64,000 bases of DNA from Pseudomonadota bacterium (GTDB taxonomy: Bacteria > Pseudomonadota > Gammaproteobacteria > Steroidobacterales > Steroidobacteraceae): positions 141,794 through 205,793 of the forward strand of contig JAFAEQ010000073.1 of assembly GCA_023423935.1 (NCBI GenBank), in the 5' to 3' direction. The notes beneath the pieces were generated by a model that did no database searches, was not told the origin of the DNA, and was given only the letters and a program-made list of their open reading frames with translations. Below are positions 18,164 to 26,458 of this stretch, piece after piece. The first letter of the stretch is position 1, and every line of letters starts with the position of its first letter. The position numbers were made by a program, and so were the translations under genes.

Positions 18164-19251
18164 GCATCCGCAATGGCTTTGCCGCTGCCATCGGCAACAC
18201 ACCGCTGATCCGACTGAATTCGCTGAGTGCCGAGACCGGCTGCGAGATCCTGGGTAAAGCGGAATTCATGAACCCGGGCGGTTCGGTGAAGGATCGCGCC
18301 GCGCGCGCCATCATCGAAGAGGCGGAACGCAGCGGCCGGCTGAAACCGGGCGGCACGGTCGTGGAAGGCACCGCGGGCAATACGGGCATCGGGCTTGCGC
18401 ACGTCTGCAATACGCGCGGGTATCGCTGCATCATCGTGATGCCGGACAACCAGTCGAACGAGAAATACCAGATGATCGAAACGCTCGGCGCCGAAGTGCT
18501 GCGCGTGAAGACCGTTCCGTATTCCGATCCGAATCATTATCAGAAGGTCGCCGCGCGGCTCGCCGCTGAAATGCCTGGCGCGATCTGGGCCAATCAATTC
18601 GACAACACCGCGAACCGCGATGCGCACGAGCAGACGACGGGCCCTGAGATCTGGGAACAGACGGGTGGACGTCTCGATGCATTCGTGGCGGCCACTGGCA
18701 CTGGCGGCACGCTCGGCGGCATCTCGCGTTTCCTGAAGCGTCAGACCAATGATCGCGGCAGGAAAGTGCATGTCACGCTCGCCGATCCGCAGGGCAGCTC
18801 GCTTTATCATTGGCTGCGCCATGGCGAGCTCAAAGCAACGGGTCCGGGCTCGATCACCGAAGGCATCGGCATCGGTCGCGTGACGGCGAATCTGGCGGAC
18901 TCGCCGATCGACGATGCGCTGCACGTCACCGACGTGGAATGCGTGAGCACGGTTTATCGTCTGCTGCGCGACGAAGGCTTGTTTCTGGGCAGCACCAGCG
19001 GCGTGAATGTCGCGGCAGCCGTGCAGATCGCGCGTCGTCTCGGCCCCGGCCACACGATCGTGACGATCCTGTGCGACAGCGGCGCGAAATATCAGTCGCG
19101 GCTGTTCAATCGCAAATGGCTCGGCGAGAAAGGCTTGCTCGATGCTGCCGGGTTGAGCCCCTCGTTCGGGCAGCCCGCCTCATCAGTTTCACCGGCTTCT
19201 ATTACGGAGATTCCCCGTGTCGACGGCTACGCACAACGACTCAGCGCTTAA
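18160..19251 (+). CDS. cysK: Cysteine synthase (O-acetylserine sulfhydrylase family)
   Basis: A 363-residue PLP enzyme. The PLP Lys is in NPGGSVKDRAA, and the phosphate-binding loop is GTGGT. It joins sulfide to O-acetylserine to make cysteine, closing the pathway encoded here. The N-terminus (NGFAAAIGNTPLIRLNSLS) and the roughly 40-residue C-terminal extension resemble the longer CysK-like group. The ATG overlaps the cysG stop; its 3' end overlaps the next gene by 35 bases, so the operon is tightly coupled. Confidence 0.92.
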   Translation: MSIRNGFAAAIGNTPLIRLNSLSAETGCEILGKAEFMNPGGSVKDRAARAIIEEAERSGRLKPGGTVVEGTAGNTGIGLAHVCNTRGYRCIIVMPDNQSNEKYQMIETLGAEVLRVKTVPYSDPNHYQKVAARLAAEMPGAIWANQFDNTANRDAHEQTTGPEIWEQTGGRLDAFVAATGTGGTLGGISRFLKRQTNDRGRKVHVTLADPQGSSLYHWLRHGELKATGPGSITEGIGIGRVTANLADSPIDDALHVTDVECVSTVYRLLRDEGLFLGSTSGVNVAAAVQIARRLGPGHTIVTILCDSGAKYQSRLFNRKWLGEKGLLDAAGLSPSFGQPASSVSPASITEIPRVDGYAQRLSA

Positions 19252-20320
19252 GTTCGAGCGGCATCCCATCCAGACGGATGTCGTGATCGTCGGGGCGGGT
19301 CCTTGCGGCTTGTTCCAGGTGTTCGAACTGGGATTGCTCGGTCTCAAGGCTCATGTGGTCGATTCGCTGAAAGCGCCAGGCGGTCAGTGCGTCGAGCTCT
19401 ATCCCGACAAGCCCATCTACGACATTCCTGCCGTGCCCGTGTGCACGGGTCAGGAGCTCACCGATCGACTGCTCGAGCAGATCAAGCCTTTCGGCGCCGG
19501 TCTGCATCTCGGTCAGGAAGTCACACAGGTCGAGCGTCAGGAGAATGGTCGCTTCCGTGTCGTCACCAGTGCGCAGACGGTGTTCGATGCGGGCGCTGTC
19601 GTGATCGCAGGTGGCGTGGGCTCGTTCCAGCCCCGTCGACTCGATGTGCCTGGCGCCGCGGAGATCGAAGGCAAGTATCTGCACTATCGCGTGAAGGATC
19701 CGCGTGCGTTCGCCGATCAGGACGTGCTGATTCTCGGCGGTGGCGATTCGGCGCTCGATTGGGCGTTGACGCTGGTCGACCACGCGAACAGTGTGGTCCT
19801 GATCCATCGTCGTCCGGAATTTCGCGGCGCGCCGGCCTCAGTGGCGAAGCTCTTCGCCTTGCGCGATGAGCAGCGCGCCGACGTACTGATCGGGAACGTG
19901 AAGGAATGCAATCTCGAAGACGGCGTGCTCAAGTCCGTGAGCGTGCAGGGCAGCGACAGCGTCGTGCGTCGTGTCGAGGCGCATCAGGTGCTGGCGTTCT
20001 ATGGACTCAGCCCGAAGCTGGGACCGATCGCCGAATGGGGCCTCGATCTGAACAAGAAGCAGATCAACGTCGATACCGAGAAATTCCAGACGAACGTTCC
20101 CGGCATCTACGCGGTGGGTGACGTGAATACCTATCCCGGCAAGAAGAAGCTGATTCTGTCGGGCTTCCACGAAGGCGCGCTGGCGGCCTTCGCGATCAAG
20201 GAATATCTGGAGCCGGGTAAGAAAGTGCATCTGCAGTACACGACGACGAGCCCGCTCATGCACAAGCGTCTCGGCGTTGCGGACGATCCAGCGGATCAGC
20301 GCAAGGTGGCCGGCGCCTGA
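19217..20320 (+). CDS. Ferredoxin-NADP(+) reductase, second paralogue
   Basis: A 367-residue TrxR-like flavoprotein, close kin of the one at 8053: VVIVGAGPCGLFQ, LILGGGDSALDW and GIYAVGDVNTYPGKKKLI. It starts with GTG at 19217, with GGAG eight bases upstream, inside the end of cysK. As the last gene of the cysH-cysG-cysK operon it probably supplies reduced ferredoxin for sulfite reduction. Compared with the first paralogue it has a longer, charged C-terminal tail. Confidence 0.88.
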   Translation: MSTATHNDSALKFERHPIQTDVVIVGAGPCGLFQVFELGLLGLKAHVVDSLKAPGGQCVELYPDKPIYDIPAVPVCTGQELTDRLLEQIKPFGAGLHLGQEVTQVERQENGRFRVVTSAQTVFDAGAVVIAGGVGSFQPRRLDVPGAAEIEGKYLHYRVKDPRAFADQDVLILGGGDSALDWALTLVDHANSVVLIHRRPEFRGAPASVAKLFALRDEQRADVLIGNVKECNLEDGVLKSVSVQGSDSVVRRVEAHQVLAFYGLSPKLGPIAEWGLDLNKKQINVDTEKFQTNVPGIYAVGDVNTYPGKKKLILSGFHEGALAAFAIKEYLEPGKKVHLQYTTTSPLMHKRLGVADDPADQRKVAGA

Positions 20321-20344
20321 TCGCGTTTCAACGGTCCGATGACG

Positions 20345-20369
20345 AAAGGGCGACTTCGGTCGCTCTTTT
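20345..20369 (+). terminator. Rho-independent terminator with TTCG loop
   Basis: A ten-base-pair stem (AAAGGGCGAC/GTCGCTCTTT, one G-T pair) around a TTCG tetraloop, followed by a short T-run. It lies between the convergent FNR and dnaE2 genes and could serve both, since the opposite strand also ends in a U-rich run. Confidence 0.8.
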
Positions 20370-20386
20370 CGTTTGGGCAGATCGCT

Positions 20387-23300
20387 TCAATGGAAGTCGC
20401 GGGAATTGCGTGGCAACGAACGCACGAGGTGCGAACAATCCTCGACATGATGGGCGATGACGTTGATCACGCCTTCCTGATTCTGCAGCTCGCCCGTGAC
20501 GACCATCAGATTCGATCGAAGGATCTTGTGGCGGAAGCTCGCAAACACGTCGGGCCAGAAGATGACGTTGTTGATGCCGGTCTCATCTTCCAGTGAAGCG
20601 AAGATGACGCCGTTGGCCGTATGCGGATGCTGCAGATGGGTGACCAGCCCACTCACGCTCACCTTCCTGCCGCTTCTGAGCGCATCGAGTTCTTTGCGAC
20701 GGACCACGCCCATGGCGCGCAGACGCGAACGCAACAGCGCCAGCGGATGTCTTCCCGTACTGAAGCCCAGCTGGCGATAGTCGCGCAGGATGTCCTCTGC
20801 CTCGCTCGGTGCGGGCAGCGCGATGGATTGATCGGGCGCGGCGGTCTTTTCCAACATGCCGGGCAGACGTTCCACGCCCAACGCATTCCAGAATGCGATG
20901 TTGCGGTGATCGGAGATGCTGCGGAACGCGCCGCCCAACGCAAGTGCGCGCATTGCGCGCTTCGACAACGCCGTGCGGTCGCCGACGTCCTTGACGGATG
21001 CGAAGGGCAGAGTCGCGCGTGCGCTGAGAATCTGCGCTGCCTCGGACTCGCGTAGTCCGCGCACCAGGCGCAATCCCAACCGGATGCCGAGCTCGCCGCG
21101 CGCATCGGGCTCCAGTGTGCAATCCCATTCGCTGACGTTGATGTCGACGGGCATCACCGTGAGATTCTGGCGTTTCGCCTGCTCGAGCAGCTGCGCCGGC
21201 TGATAGAAGCCCATGGGCTGACTATTGATGAGACCGGCGAAGAATGCCGCGGGCCGATGGCATTTGAGCCAGCTCGAGATGTAGGTCAGCAATGCGAACG
21301 AGGCGGAGTGCGATTCCGGAAAGCCGTACTCGCCGAAGCCTTCGATCTGTTTATAGATCTGCTCGACGAAGACTTCCGAGTAGCCCTTGCGGCGCATGCC
21401 TTCGCGAAGTTTCTTTTCGTGTTCGCCCATCATGCCGCTGCGATGCCAGGCGCCCATCGCACGACGCAGCTCATCGGCTTCGCCGGGCGTGAAGCCCGCC
21501 GCGATCTCGGCGATGCGCATGACCTGCTCCTGGAAGATCGGCACGCCGCAGGTTTTTTCGAGCACGGGACGTAAGTCTTCGCTCGGATAGGTGATCCGAT
21601 CGGGCGGCAGATGGCGGCGCTGCAGATACGGATGCACCATGCCGCCGGTGATCGGGCCGGGACGCACGATCGCGATCTCGATGACCAGATCGTAGTACTT
21701 CCGCGGCTGCAGCCGCGGCAGCATGCTCATTTGCGCGCGCGATTCGATCTGGAACACACCGATCGTGTCTGCACGACAGATCATTTCGTAGGTCTGCGGA
21801 TCTTCGCGCGGAATCTCGCTCATCCGCGTGGGACCGATGCCAGCGCGCTTCAGCAGATCGAAGCTGCGCCGGATCGCCGTCAGCATGCCGAGTGCGAGCA
21901 CATCGACTTTCAACAGACCGAGCGTCTCCAGATCGTTCTTGTCCCATTGAATGATGGTGCGATCGGGCATCGCGGCATTCTCGATCGGCACCAGCTGGCT
22001 CACCGGTTCTTCCGAGATGACGAAGCCTCCGACATGCTGCGAAAGATGGCGCGGGAATCCGCGCAGCTCCTGGACCAGGAGGAAGAGCTTGCGAATGACA
22101 CCGGCGTGCAGCTGCAGTCCCTGCTGCTGCAGGTTCTCTCCGAATTTCTCCCAACTGTCCCAGTACGCGTGCGACTTGGCGATGCGATCGATCACATCGA
22201 CATCGATGCCGAGCGCCTTGCCGACATCGCGCACGGCGCTGCGCGTGCGATAGGTGATGACCGTGGCGGCAATTGCGGCGCGCGCTCTGCCGTACTTTTC
22301 GTAGATGTGCTGAATGATCTCCTCGCGACGCTCATGCTCGAAATCGACGTCGATGTCCGGAGGCTCGTTGCGCTCGCGGCTGATGAAGCGCTCGAACAGC
22401 GTGTTGATGAGCTCGGGATTCACCTCCGTGATGCCGAGCGCATAGCACACGATCGAATTGGCGGCCGATCCGCGGCCCTGACAGAGAATGTTCACTTCGG
22501 GCGAGCGGGCGAAGGTGACGATCTCGTAGACCGTGAGAAAGAAGTGCTCGTAGTGCAATTCCTCGATCAGGGACAGTTCCTTCTCGATGGTCTTGCGAAT
22601 GCGCTCGGGTACGCCTTGCGGCCAGCGATTGCGAAGTCCGGCTTCCGTGAGATTGCGCAGATGTTGAGTCGCGGTAAGTCCCGCAGGTACGAGCTCGGAT
22701 GGGTAGCGATAGCGCAGCGACTTGAGCGAAAACTGGCAGCGCTGCGCAATCGCAACCGATTCATCGAGCAGATCCTGCGAATAGAGACTGGCAAGCTCTT
22801 CGATTGTGCGCAGATGCCGCTCGCCATTCCGCAGCAATCGATGTCCGGCTTGTTCGAGCGTGCAGCCATGTCGAATTGCCGTCAGCGTGTCCTGCAACGC
22901 ACGTCGTTCGCGTACATGCATGTGCACGTCGCCTGCAGCGACCAGTGGCACCGCGGCGGCGGCGCTGATACGCCGCAATTCCTCGAATCGTTGCGCATCG
23001 TTCGCGGCGCGATGCATCTCGACGGCAATCCAGCAGCGTCCGGGAAAATGAGCGCGCAGCCATCCGGCCTGCGAAAGTTGCAGCTCCTGTGGCGGGATCA
23101 GCAGGGCGAGACATTCGTCCAGATCGTTCTCGAGCTGTGAACGTCGCAGCCGGTATTCGCCTTTCGGCGATTCGCGGCGTGCGAGGCTGATGAGCGTGCA
23201 GATCTGCGCGTAGGCGTTCTGAGTCGGTGCGAGCAGCACCAGGTGCAGATCATCGGCGATGCGAAACTCCGCGCCGATGATCAGCTTGAGCTTGCACTTC

Positions 23301-23476
23301 GCTTTCTGGGCGGCTTCGTAAGCCCGCACCACACCGGCCACCGAGCATTCATCGGTGAGTGCGAGTGCTTCATAGCCCAGCGCTTCGGCCTGCAACACCA
23401 GCTCATGAGGATGCGAGGCACCGCGCAGGAAGGTGAAGTTGCTGATGCAATGCAGCTCGGCGTATCGCCTGCTCAT
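20387..23476 (-). CDS. dnaE2: Error-prone DNA polymerase III alpha subunit DnaE2
   Basis: A 1029-residue C-family polymerase. The PHP domain is at the N-terminus (HCISNFTFLRGASHP), the catalytic aspartates are in PDIDVDFEHERRE (Asp374, 376, 378) and an OB domain lies near residue 930. DnaE2 is the catalytic member of the ImuA-ImuB-DnaE2 mutasome, which copies past DNA lesions during SOS at the cost of mutations. The ATG at 23476 overlaps the imuB stop, and it is the last gene of the lexA-imuA-imuB-dnaE2 operon. The upstream in-frame extension to 23677 lies inside imuB and is not used. Confidence 0.95.
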   Translation of the reverse strand: MSRRYAELHCISNFTFLRGASHPHELVLQAEALGYEALALTDECSVAGVVRAYEAAQKAKCKLKLIIGAEFRIADDLHLVLLAPTQNAYAQICTLISLARRESPKGEYRLRRSQLENDLDECLALLIPPQELQLSQAGWLRAHFPGRCWIAVEMHRAANDAQRFEELRRISAAAAVPLVAAGDVHMHVRERRALQDTLTAIRHGCTLEQAGHRLLRNGERHLRTIEELASLYSQDLLDESVAIAQRCQFSLKSLRYRYPSELVPAGLTATQHLRNLTEAGLRNRWPQGVPERIRKTIEKELSLIEELHYEHFFLTVYEIVTFARSPEVNILCQGRGSAANSIVCYALGITEVNPELINTLFERFISRERNEPPDIDVDFEHERREEIIQHIYEKYGRARAAIAATVITYRTRSAVRDVGKALGIDVDVIDRIAKSHAYWDSWEKFGENLQQQGLQLHAGVIRKLFLLVQELRGFPRHLSQHVGGFVISEEPVSQLVPIENAAMPDRTIIQWDKNDLETLGLLKVDVLALGMLTAIRRSFDLLKRAGIGPTRMSEIPREDPQTYEMICRADTIGVFQIESRAQMSMLPRLQPRKYYDLVIEIAIVRPGPITGGMVHPYLQRRHLPPDRITYPSEDLRPVLEKTCGVPIFQEQVMRIAEIAAGFTPGEADELRRAMGAWHRSGMMGEHEKKLREGMRRKGYSEVFVEQIYKQIEGFGEYGFPESHSASFALLTYISSWLKCHRPAAFFAGLINSQPMGFYQPAQLLEQAKRQNLTVMPVDINVSEWDCTLEPDARGELGIRLGLRLVRGLRESEAAQILSARATLPFASVKDVGDRTALSKRAMRALALGGAFRSISDHRNIAFWNALGVERLPGMLEKTAAPDQSIALPAPSEAEDILRDYRQLGFSTGRHPLALLRSRLRAMGVVRRKELDALRSGRKVSVSGLVTHLQHPHTANGVIFASLEDETGINNVIFWPDVFASFRHKILRSNLMVVTGELQNQEGVINVIAHHVEDCSHLVRSLPRNSRDFH

Positions 23477-24909
23477 GACCAGAATCCATGCAGAAACCAA
23501 TGCGAGGTTTGCAGATCCTGAAAGACCCACAGGTCCGGTCCGCTCGACATGTGCACGATGTAGTAGTCGCGTTGTACATCGCCGTCGTCCCACCAGCCCG
23601 ATTCGACGCGCTCGGCCGCCGAGGCGATGCCGGGTAAGGTGGAGGAGCCCATTGCGCGTGGCTCGGGCAGTAACCACAGCGGCCGTTCCGGGAATTTCAG
23701 ATGTGGAAACTTCTCCCCCGGCGCAGCCGGAGCCCAGCTTTTCTCGGGTCGATGATCGGCATTCGCGCGCACGTAATGCACGTTCTCCTCGCCGACGCGC
23801 ATCGCGATGCGATCGATCGTGTGCGACAGATCCTCGGTCTGCAGCGGCGTGCGCGTCAGAAGATCGTTCTGTAATGCCGTGGGCGAGGCAAACTCATCAG
23901 CCAGCAGGCTGAGCGAGCGGGTCGCCTCAGGCAGCTCCAGATGCTGCATGCGTTCGCGAACCAGCGCGAAAAAGCGGTCGGCATTGCGCTCCGGTGTCGA
24001 AGATCCGACCGAGAGTTCCGTTGCTGGCGAATCGCGATGCCCAAAAATCACTTTGAAGCGTTGAGTGCCGGTGTCGCGTGCGCGCAAGTAACCTGCGAAC
24101 TCCTGGAGCATGCGGCGCAAGGGGAACAGCAGCGCCTCGGTATTCCAGACCTCGAACTCGAAATCGAAATGGGTTGCGTATTTCTGCGGCAACCGGAAAG
24201 GGATGCGCGGATCTGCGCTCGTGCCCATCAATCGATCGAGAAACTGTGCGATCGGCGGGCCGAATCTTTTCGCAATCGACTCGCGCGGAATTTCGAGGAG
24301 CAGTCCCAGCGTGCGCACGCCGGCCGTGTCCAATTGCGCAACGATCTGCGGCGGGAGTGCGAGCGGTGTGAGCGGCAGACTGCGGATACGCGTGAACAAT
24401 GCGTGCGGCGATGTGATCGCGACCCGAATGCCGCTGCGTGCCAGCAAGGCGGCGCCTTCGAGCGTCGGGCCGATTCCCAGTCGATAGGTATAGCCGAGCT
24501 CCTTGAGTTGCTCTTCCATCCGCTCGACGAAATTGCGCAGCCCGCCGAACAGCGTCAGGCTGGCCTGGATCTCGAGCCACAGACACGCCGTCGTCGCAAG
24601 CCGCAGTTCCTGTTCAATCTCGCTCAGGATGACCGTGCTGCTGAACTGATAAGCCCAGCCTGCCAGGCGTTCGAGCGCTGCTTCTTCGGCGCGAATCTTG
24701 CGATTGAACATCGTAACTTCGGGATGAATCGCAAGCGCGAGCGTGTAGTTCATCGGCGCTTTGAGATTCGCGCGCTCGGCAGCTTCGTTGCAGCTGATGA
24801 TCCAGCGCGTGTTGCCTTCGCACGCAGTCACGACGATCGCGTTGGCGCTCGGCTCCGTCAGCAAAGCTTCCAGAGGCAACTGGGGCAGGGAGATGCAGAG
24901 CCAGAGCAT
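23473..24909 (-). CDS. imuB: ImuB, Y-family-like polymerase subunit (catalytically inactive type)
   Basis: A 478-residue protein with a Y-family fold (LWLEIQASLTLFGGLRNFVE; GIGPTLEGAALLAR). It lacks the acidic N-terminal palm motif of active Y polymerases (here LWLCISLPQLPLEALL), as is typical of ImuB, which acts as the clamp- and DnaE2-binding adaptor. It is translationally coupled to dnaE2 by an overlap. No Shine-Dalgarno is visible before its ATG, because the imuA-imuB junction is occupied by a CTAGGCG array. Confidence 0.92.
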   Translation of the reverse strand: MLWLCISLPQLPLEALLTEPSANAIVVTACEGNTRWIISCNEAAERANLKAPMNYTLALAIHPEVTMFNRKIRAEEAALERLAGWAYQFSSTVILSEIEQELRLATTACLWLEIQASLTLFGGLRNFVERMEEQLKELGYTYRLGIGPTLEGAALLARSGIRVAITSPHALFTRIRSLPLTPLALPPQIVAQLDTAGVRTLGLLLEIPRESIAKRFGPPIAQFLDRLMGTSADPRIPFRLPQKYATHFDFEFEVWNTEALLFPLRRMLQEFAGYLRARDTGTQRFKVIFGHRDSPATELSVGSSTPERNADRFFALVRERMQHLELPEATRSLSLLADEFASPTALQNDLLTRTPLQTEDLSHTIDRIAMRVGEENVHYVRANADHRPEKSWAPAAPGEKFPHLKFPERPLWLLPEPRAMGSSTLPGIASAAERVESGWWDDGDVQRDYYIVHMSSGPDLWVFQDLQTSHWFLHGFWS

Positions 24910-24911
24910 GG

Positions 24912-24945
24912 GAAGGCGCTAGGCGCTAGGCGCTAGGCTGTAGGT
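24912..24945. repeat. CTAGGCG array at the imuA/imuB junction
   Basis: GGCGCTAGGCGCTAGGCGCT followed by AGGCTGTAGGTAGG is the same word family as the 9.1-9.5 kb array. On the minus strand it encodes the last residues of ImuA (TYSLAPSA) and its TAG stop, then leaves about nine bases before the imuB ATG. Confidence 0.8.
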
Positions 24946-25623
24946 AGGAGCGTCCGAACTCGAGTCGGCGACCTCTGGATTCTCTTGTTTGTCCGGCTCG
25001 ACATGAGAAAGCGCGTCGTTGAGGGTGACGGAAACACCGCCGCGGCCGCCGCGACATTTGAGAATGTCGATGAGCATTCCTGATGCGTGCGGCTGCAGGC
25101 GCAGTCGCATGGCGGCAGGCGAAGCTTCGCGTGCGGCATGAGGTTCGCGATATACGAAGCCGAGGGTGCGGCCGGCCTCGGCTGCGAGCTGCAGGCGACG
25201 CACTTCCTTGTCCTTGATGGCGGCAGGCCAGGACAGCACCGCGGCAAAGGAGGGACAGCGCAGTGCCTGCTCCATGGACCACAGAATGTCTTCGTTCTTC
25301 TGCGCCTGGATGATCAGCAGACGTTGCAGCTGCACGCCGTGTTGCACGAGGGCGGGCGCGAAGGGAATGTGAGGCGGCGCGATCAGTGCGACATGGCGCT
25401 CTGATTGAGTCATGCGCGCAAGCGAGGGCATCAGCAATCGGAATTCGCCGATGCCGGTCATGGTCGGCATCAACTCGACGATGGTGCCGCTTTGCCAGCC
25501 GCGATACGGAAGACGCTCGTCGAGCTCGCGAAAGCCGGTCGATTCAATCGCGGGCGGTGCGACGCCTTCGCGATTCAGATTGCACAGCCGGGTGAGCTGC
25601 TCGAGAGTGGCCGCGCGATTCAT
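24919..25623 (-). CDS. imuA: ImuA, SOS mutasome RecA-like protein
   Basis: A 234-residue RecA-related protein (STGFRELDERLPYRGWQSGT, then IVELMPTMTGIGEFRLLMPS, and LRLQPHASGMLIDILKCRGG near the C-terminus), normally encoded between lexA and imuB. It is needed for DnaE2-dependent mutagenesis. It starts six bases after lexA. The C-terminal tail (SLAPSA) is encoded by a CTAG repeat and so is probably not ancestral. Confidence 0.9.
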   Translation of the reverse strand: MNRAATLEQLTRLCNLNREGVAPPAIESTGFRELDERLPYRGWQSGTIVELMPTMTGIGEFRLLMPSLARMTQSERHVALIAPPHIPFAPALVQHGVQLQRLLIIQAQKNEDILWSMEQALRCPSFAAVLSWPAAIKDKEVRRLQLAAEAGRTLGFVYREPHAAREASPAAMRLRLQPHASGMLIDILKCRGGRGGVSVTLNDALSHVEPDKQENPEVADSSSDAPTYSLAPSA

Positions 25624-25629
25624 GATCGT

Positions 25630-26304
25630 TCATCGTGAAGGTGTGCGCGACAGTCCGGTGCGAATGACGCCCACGGCCAGCCCTTCGATCGACAGTTCCT
25701 GCTTGCGCAGATCGACTTCGATGGGGCGATAAGCGGCGTTCGCAGGTTCGAGTCTCACGATGTGATCTTCGCGGCGGTAATACTTCACGGTAGCGTCATC
25801 GCCGATGCGTGCGATGACGATCTGACCATCGCGCACCTGCGAGGTCTGGTGCACCGCCAGAAGATCGTGATCGAGAATGTCCGCATCCTTCATGCTGTCG
25901 CCGCGCACTCTCAACAGAAAATCTGCCCGCGGACGAAACAGCGCCGGCTCGATGTGAATGCGATCCTCGATGTTGTCTTCCGCAAGAATGGGCGAGCCGG
26001 CAGCGATACGCCCCAGCAGGGGAAGTGAGGTCGGGGATGTCGAGAGTGATGATCGTGACGCCAGTGATGACGTTGAGGTCGATGACGCACCGTCAGTCCG
26101 CAACTTGATGCCCCGCGAAATCCCGGGTGAAAGCTCGATCGCGCCTTTGGCCGCCAGCGCGCGCAGGTGCTGATCGATACCCTGGCGATTTTTGAGCCCC
26201 ATCCCTGCCGCAATCTCGCCACGGGTCGGCGGCAGTCCATGGGCGACCATGAACTGCTGAATAAAAGCCAGGATTTCCAGCTGCTTGGGAGTCAAGGAAG
26301 CCAT
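25630..26304 (-). CDS. lexA: LexA repressor
   Basis: A 224-residue SOS repressor. The N-terminal winged helix (residues 1-65) has recognition-helix region KNRQGIDQHLRAL; the self-cleavage site is Ala102-Gly103 (IAAGSP), with Ser137 (RGDSM) and Lys174 (ATVKYY) as the catalytic pair. The linker, residues ~72-94, is long and Ser/Thr-rich; its DNA reads as AGTGATG-type repeats like those between genes here. The ATG at 26304 fits the conserved MASLTPKQ. It heads the imuA-imuB-dnaE2 operon and is presumably autoregulated through the palindrome at 26317. Confidence 0.95.
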   Translation of the reverse strand: MASLTPKQLEILAFIQQFMVAHGLPPTRGEIAAGMGLKNRQGIDQHLRALAAKGAIELSPGISRGIKLRTDGASSTSTSSLASRSSLSTSPTSLPLLGRIAAGSPILAEDNIEDRIHIEPALFRPRADFLLRVRGDSMKDADILDHDLLAVHQTSQVRDGQIVIARIGDDATVKYYRREDHIVRLEPANAAYRPIEVDLRKQELSIEGLAVGVIRTGLSRTPSR

Positions 26305-26316
26305 GGAGAAGGGCCG

Positions 26317-26336
26317 TACCAGACAGATGTCTGGTA
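26317..26336. promoter_or_regulatory. lexA: Candidate LexA operator
   Basis: A perfect 8-4-8 palindrome, TACCAGAC-AGAT-GTCTGGTA, ends 12 bases before the lexA ATG. Position and symmetry fit an autoregulatory LexA box. The sequence differs from the E. coli CTGT-N8-ACAG, the alphaproteobacterial GTTC-N7-GTTC and the Xanthomonas TTAGTA-type boxes. The binding protein is inferred. Confidence 0.7.
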
Positions 26337-26458
26337 TCGAGTCTAGGCCCGGCCTCCGGCGCATACAAGACCGAAAATGGATTGAGGGTCGCCCGCAATC
26401 GTTGACACCCGCCGCGCGCCCCGCATCCTGCTCCCACGTTCATTCTTTGGTCGCAACG

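Noticed and set aside
21611..23140. 509-residue plus-strand frame
   Set aside because: It is antisense to dnaE2, which has clear polymerase motifs; a shadow of high GC.
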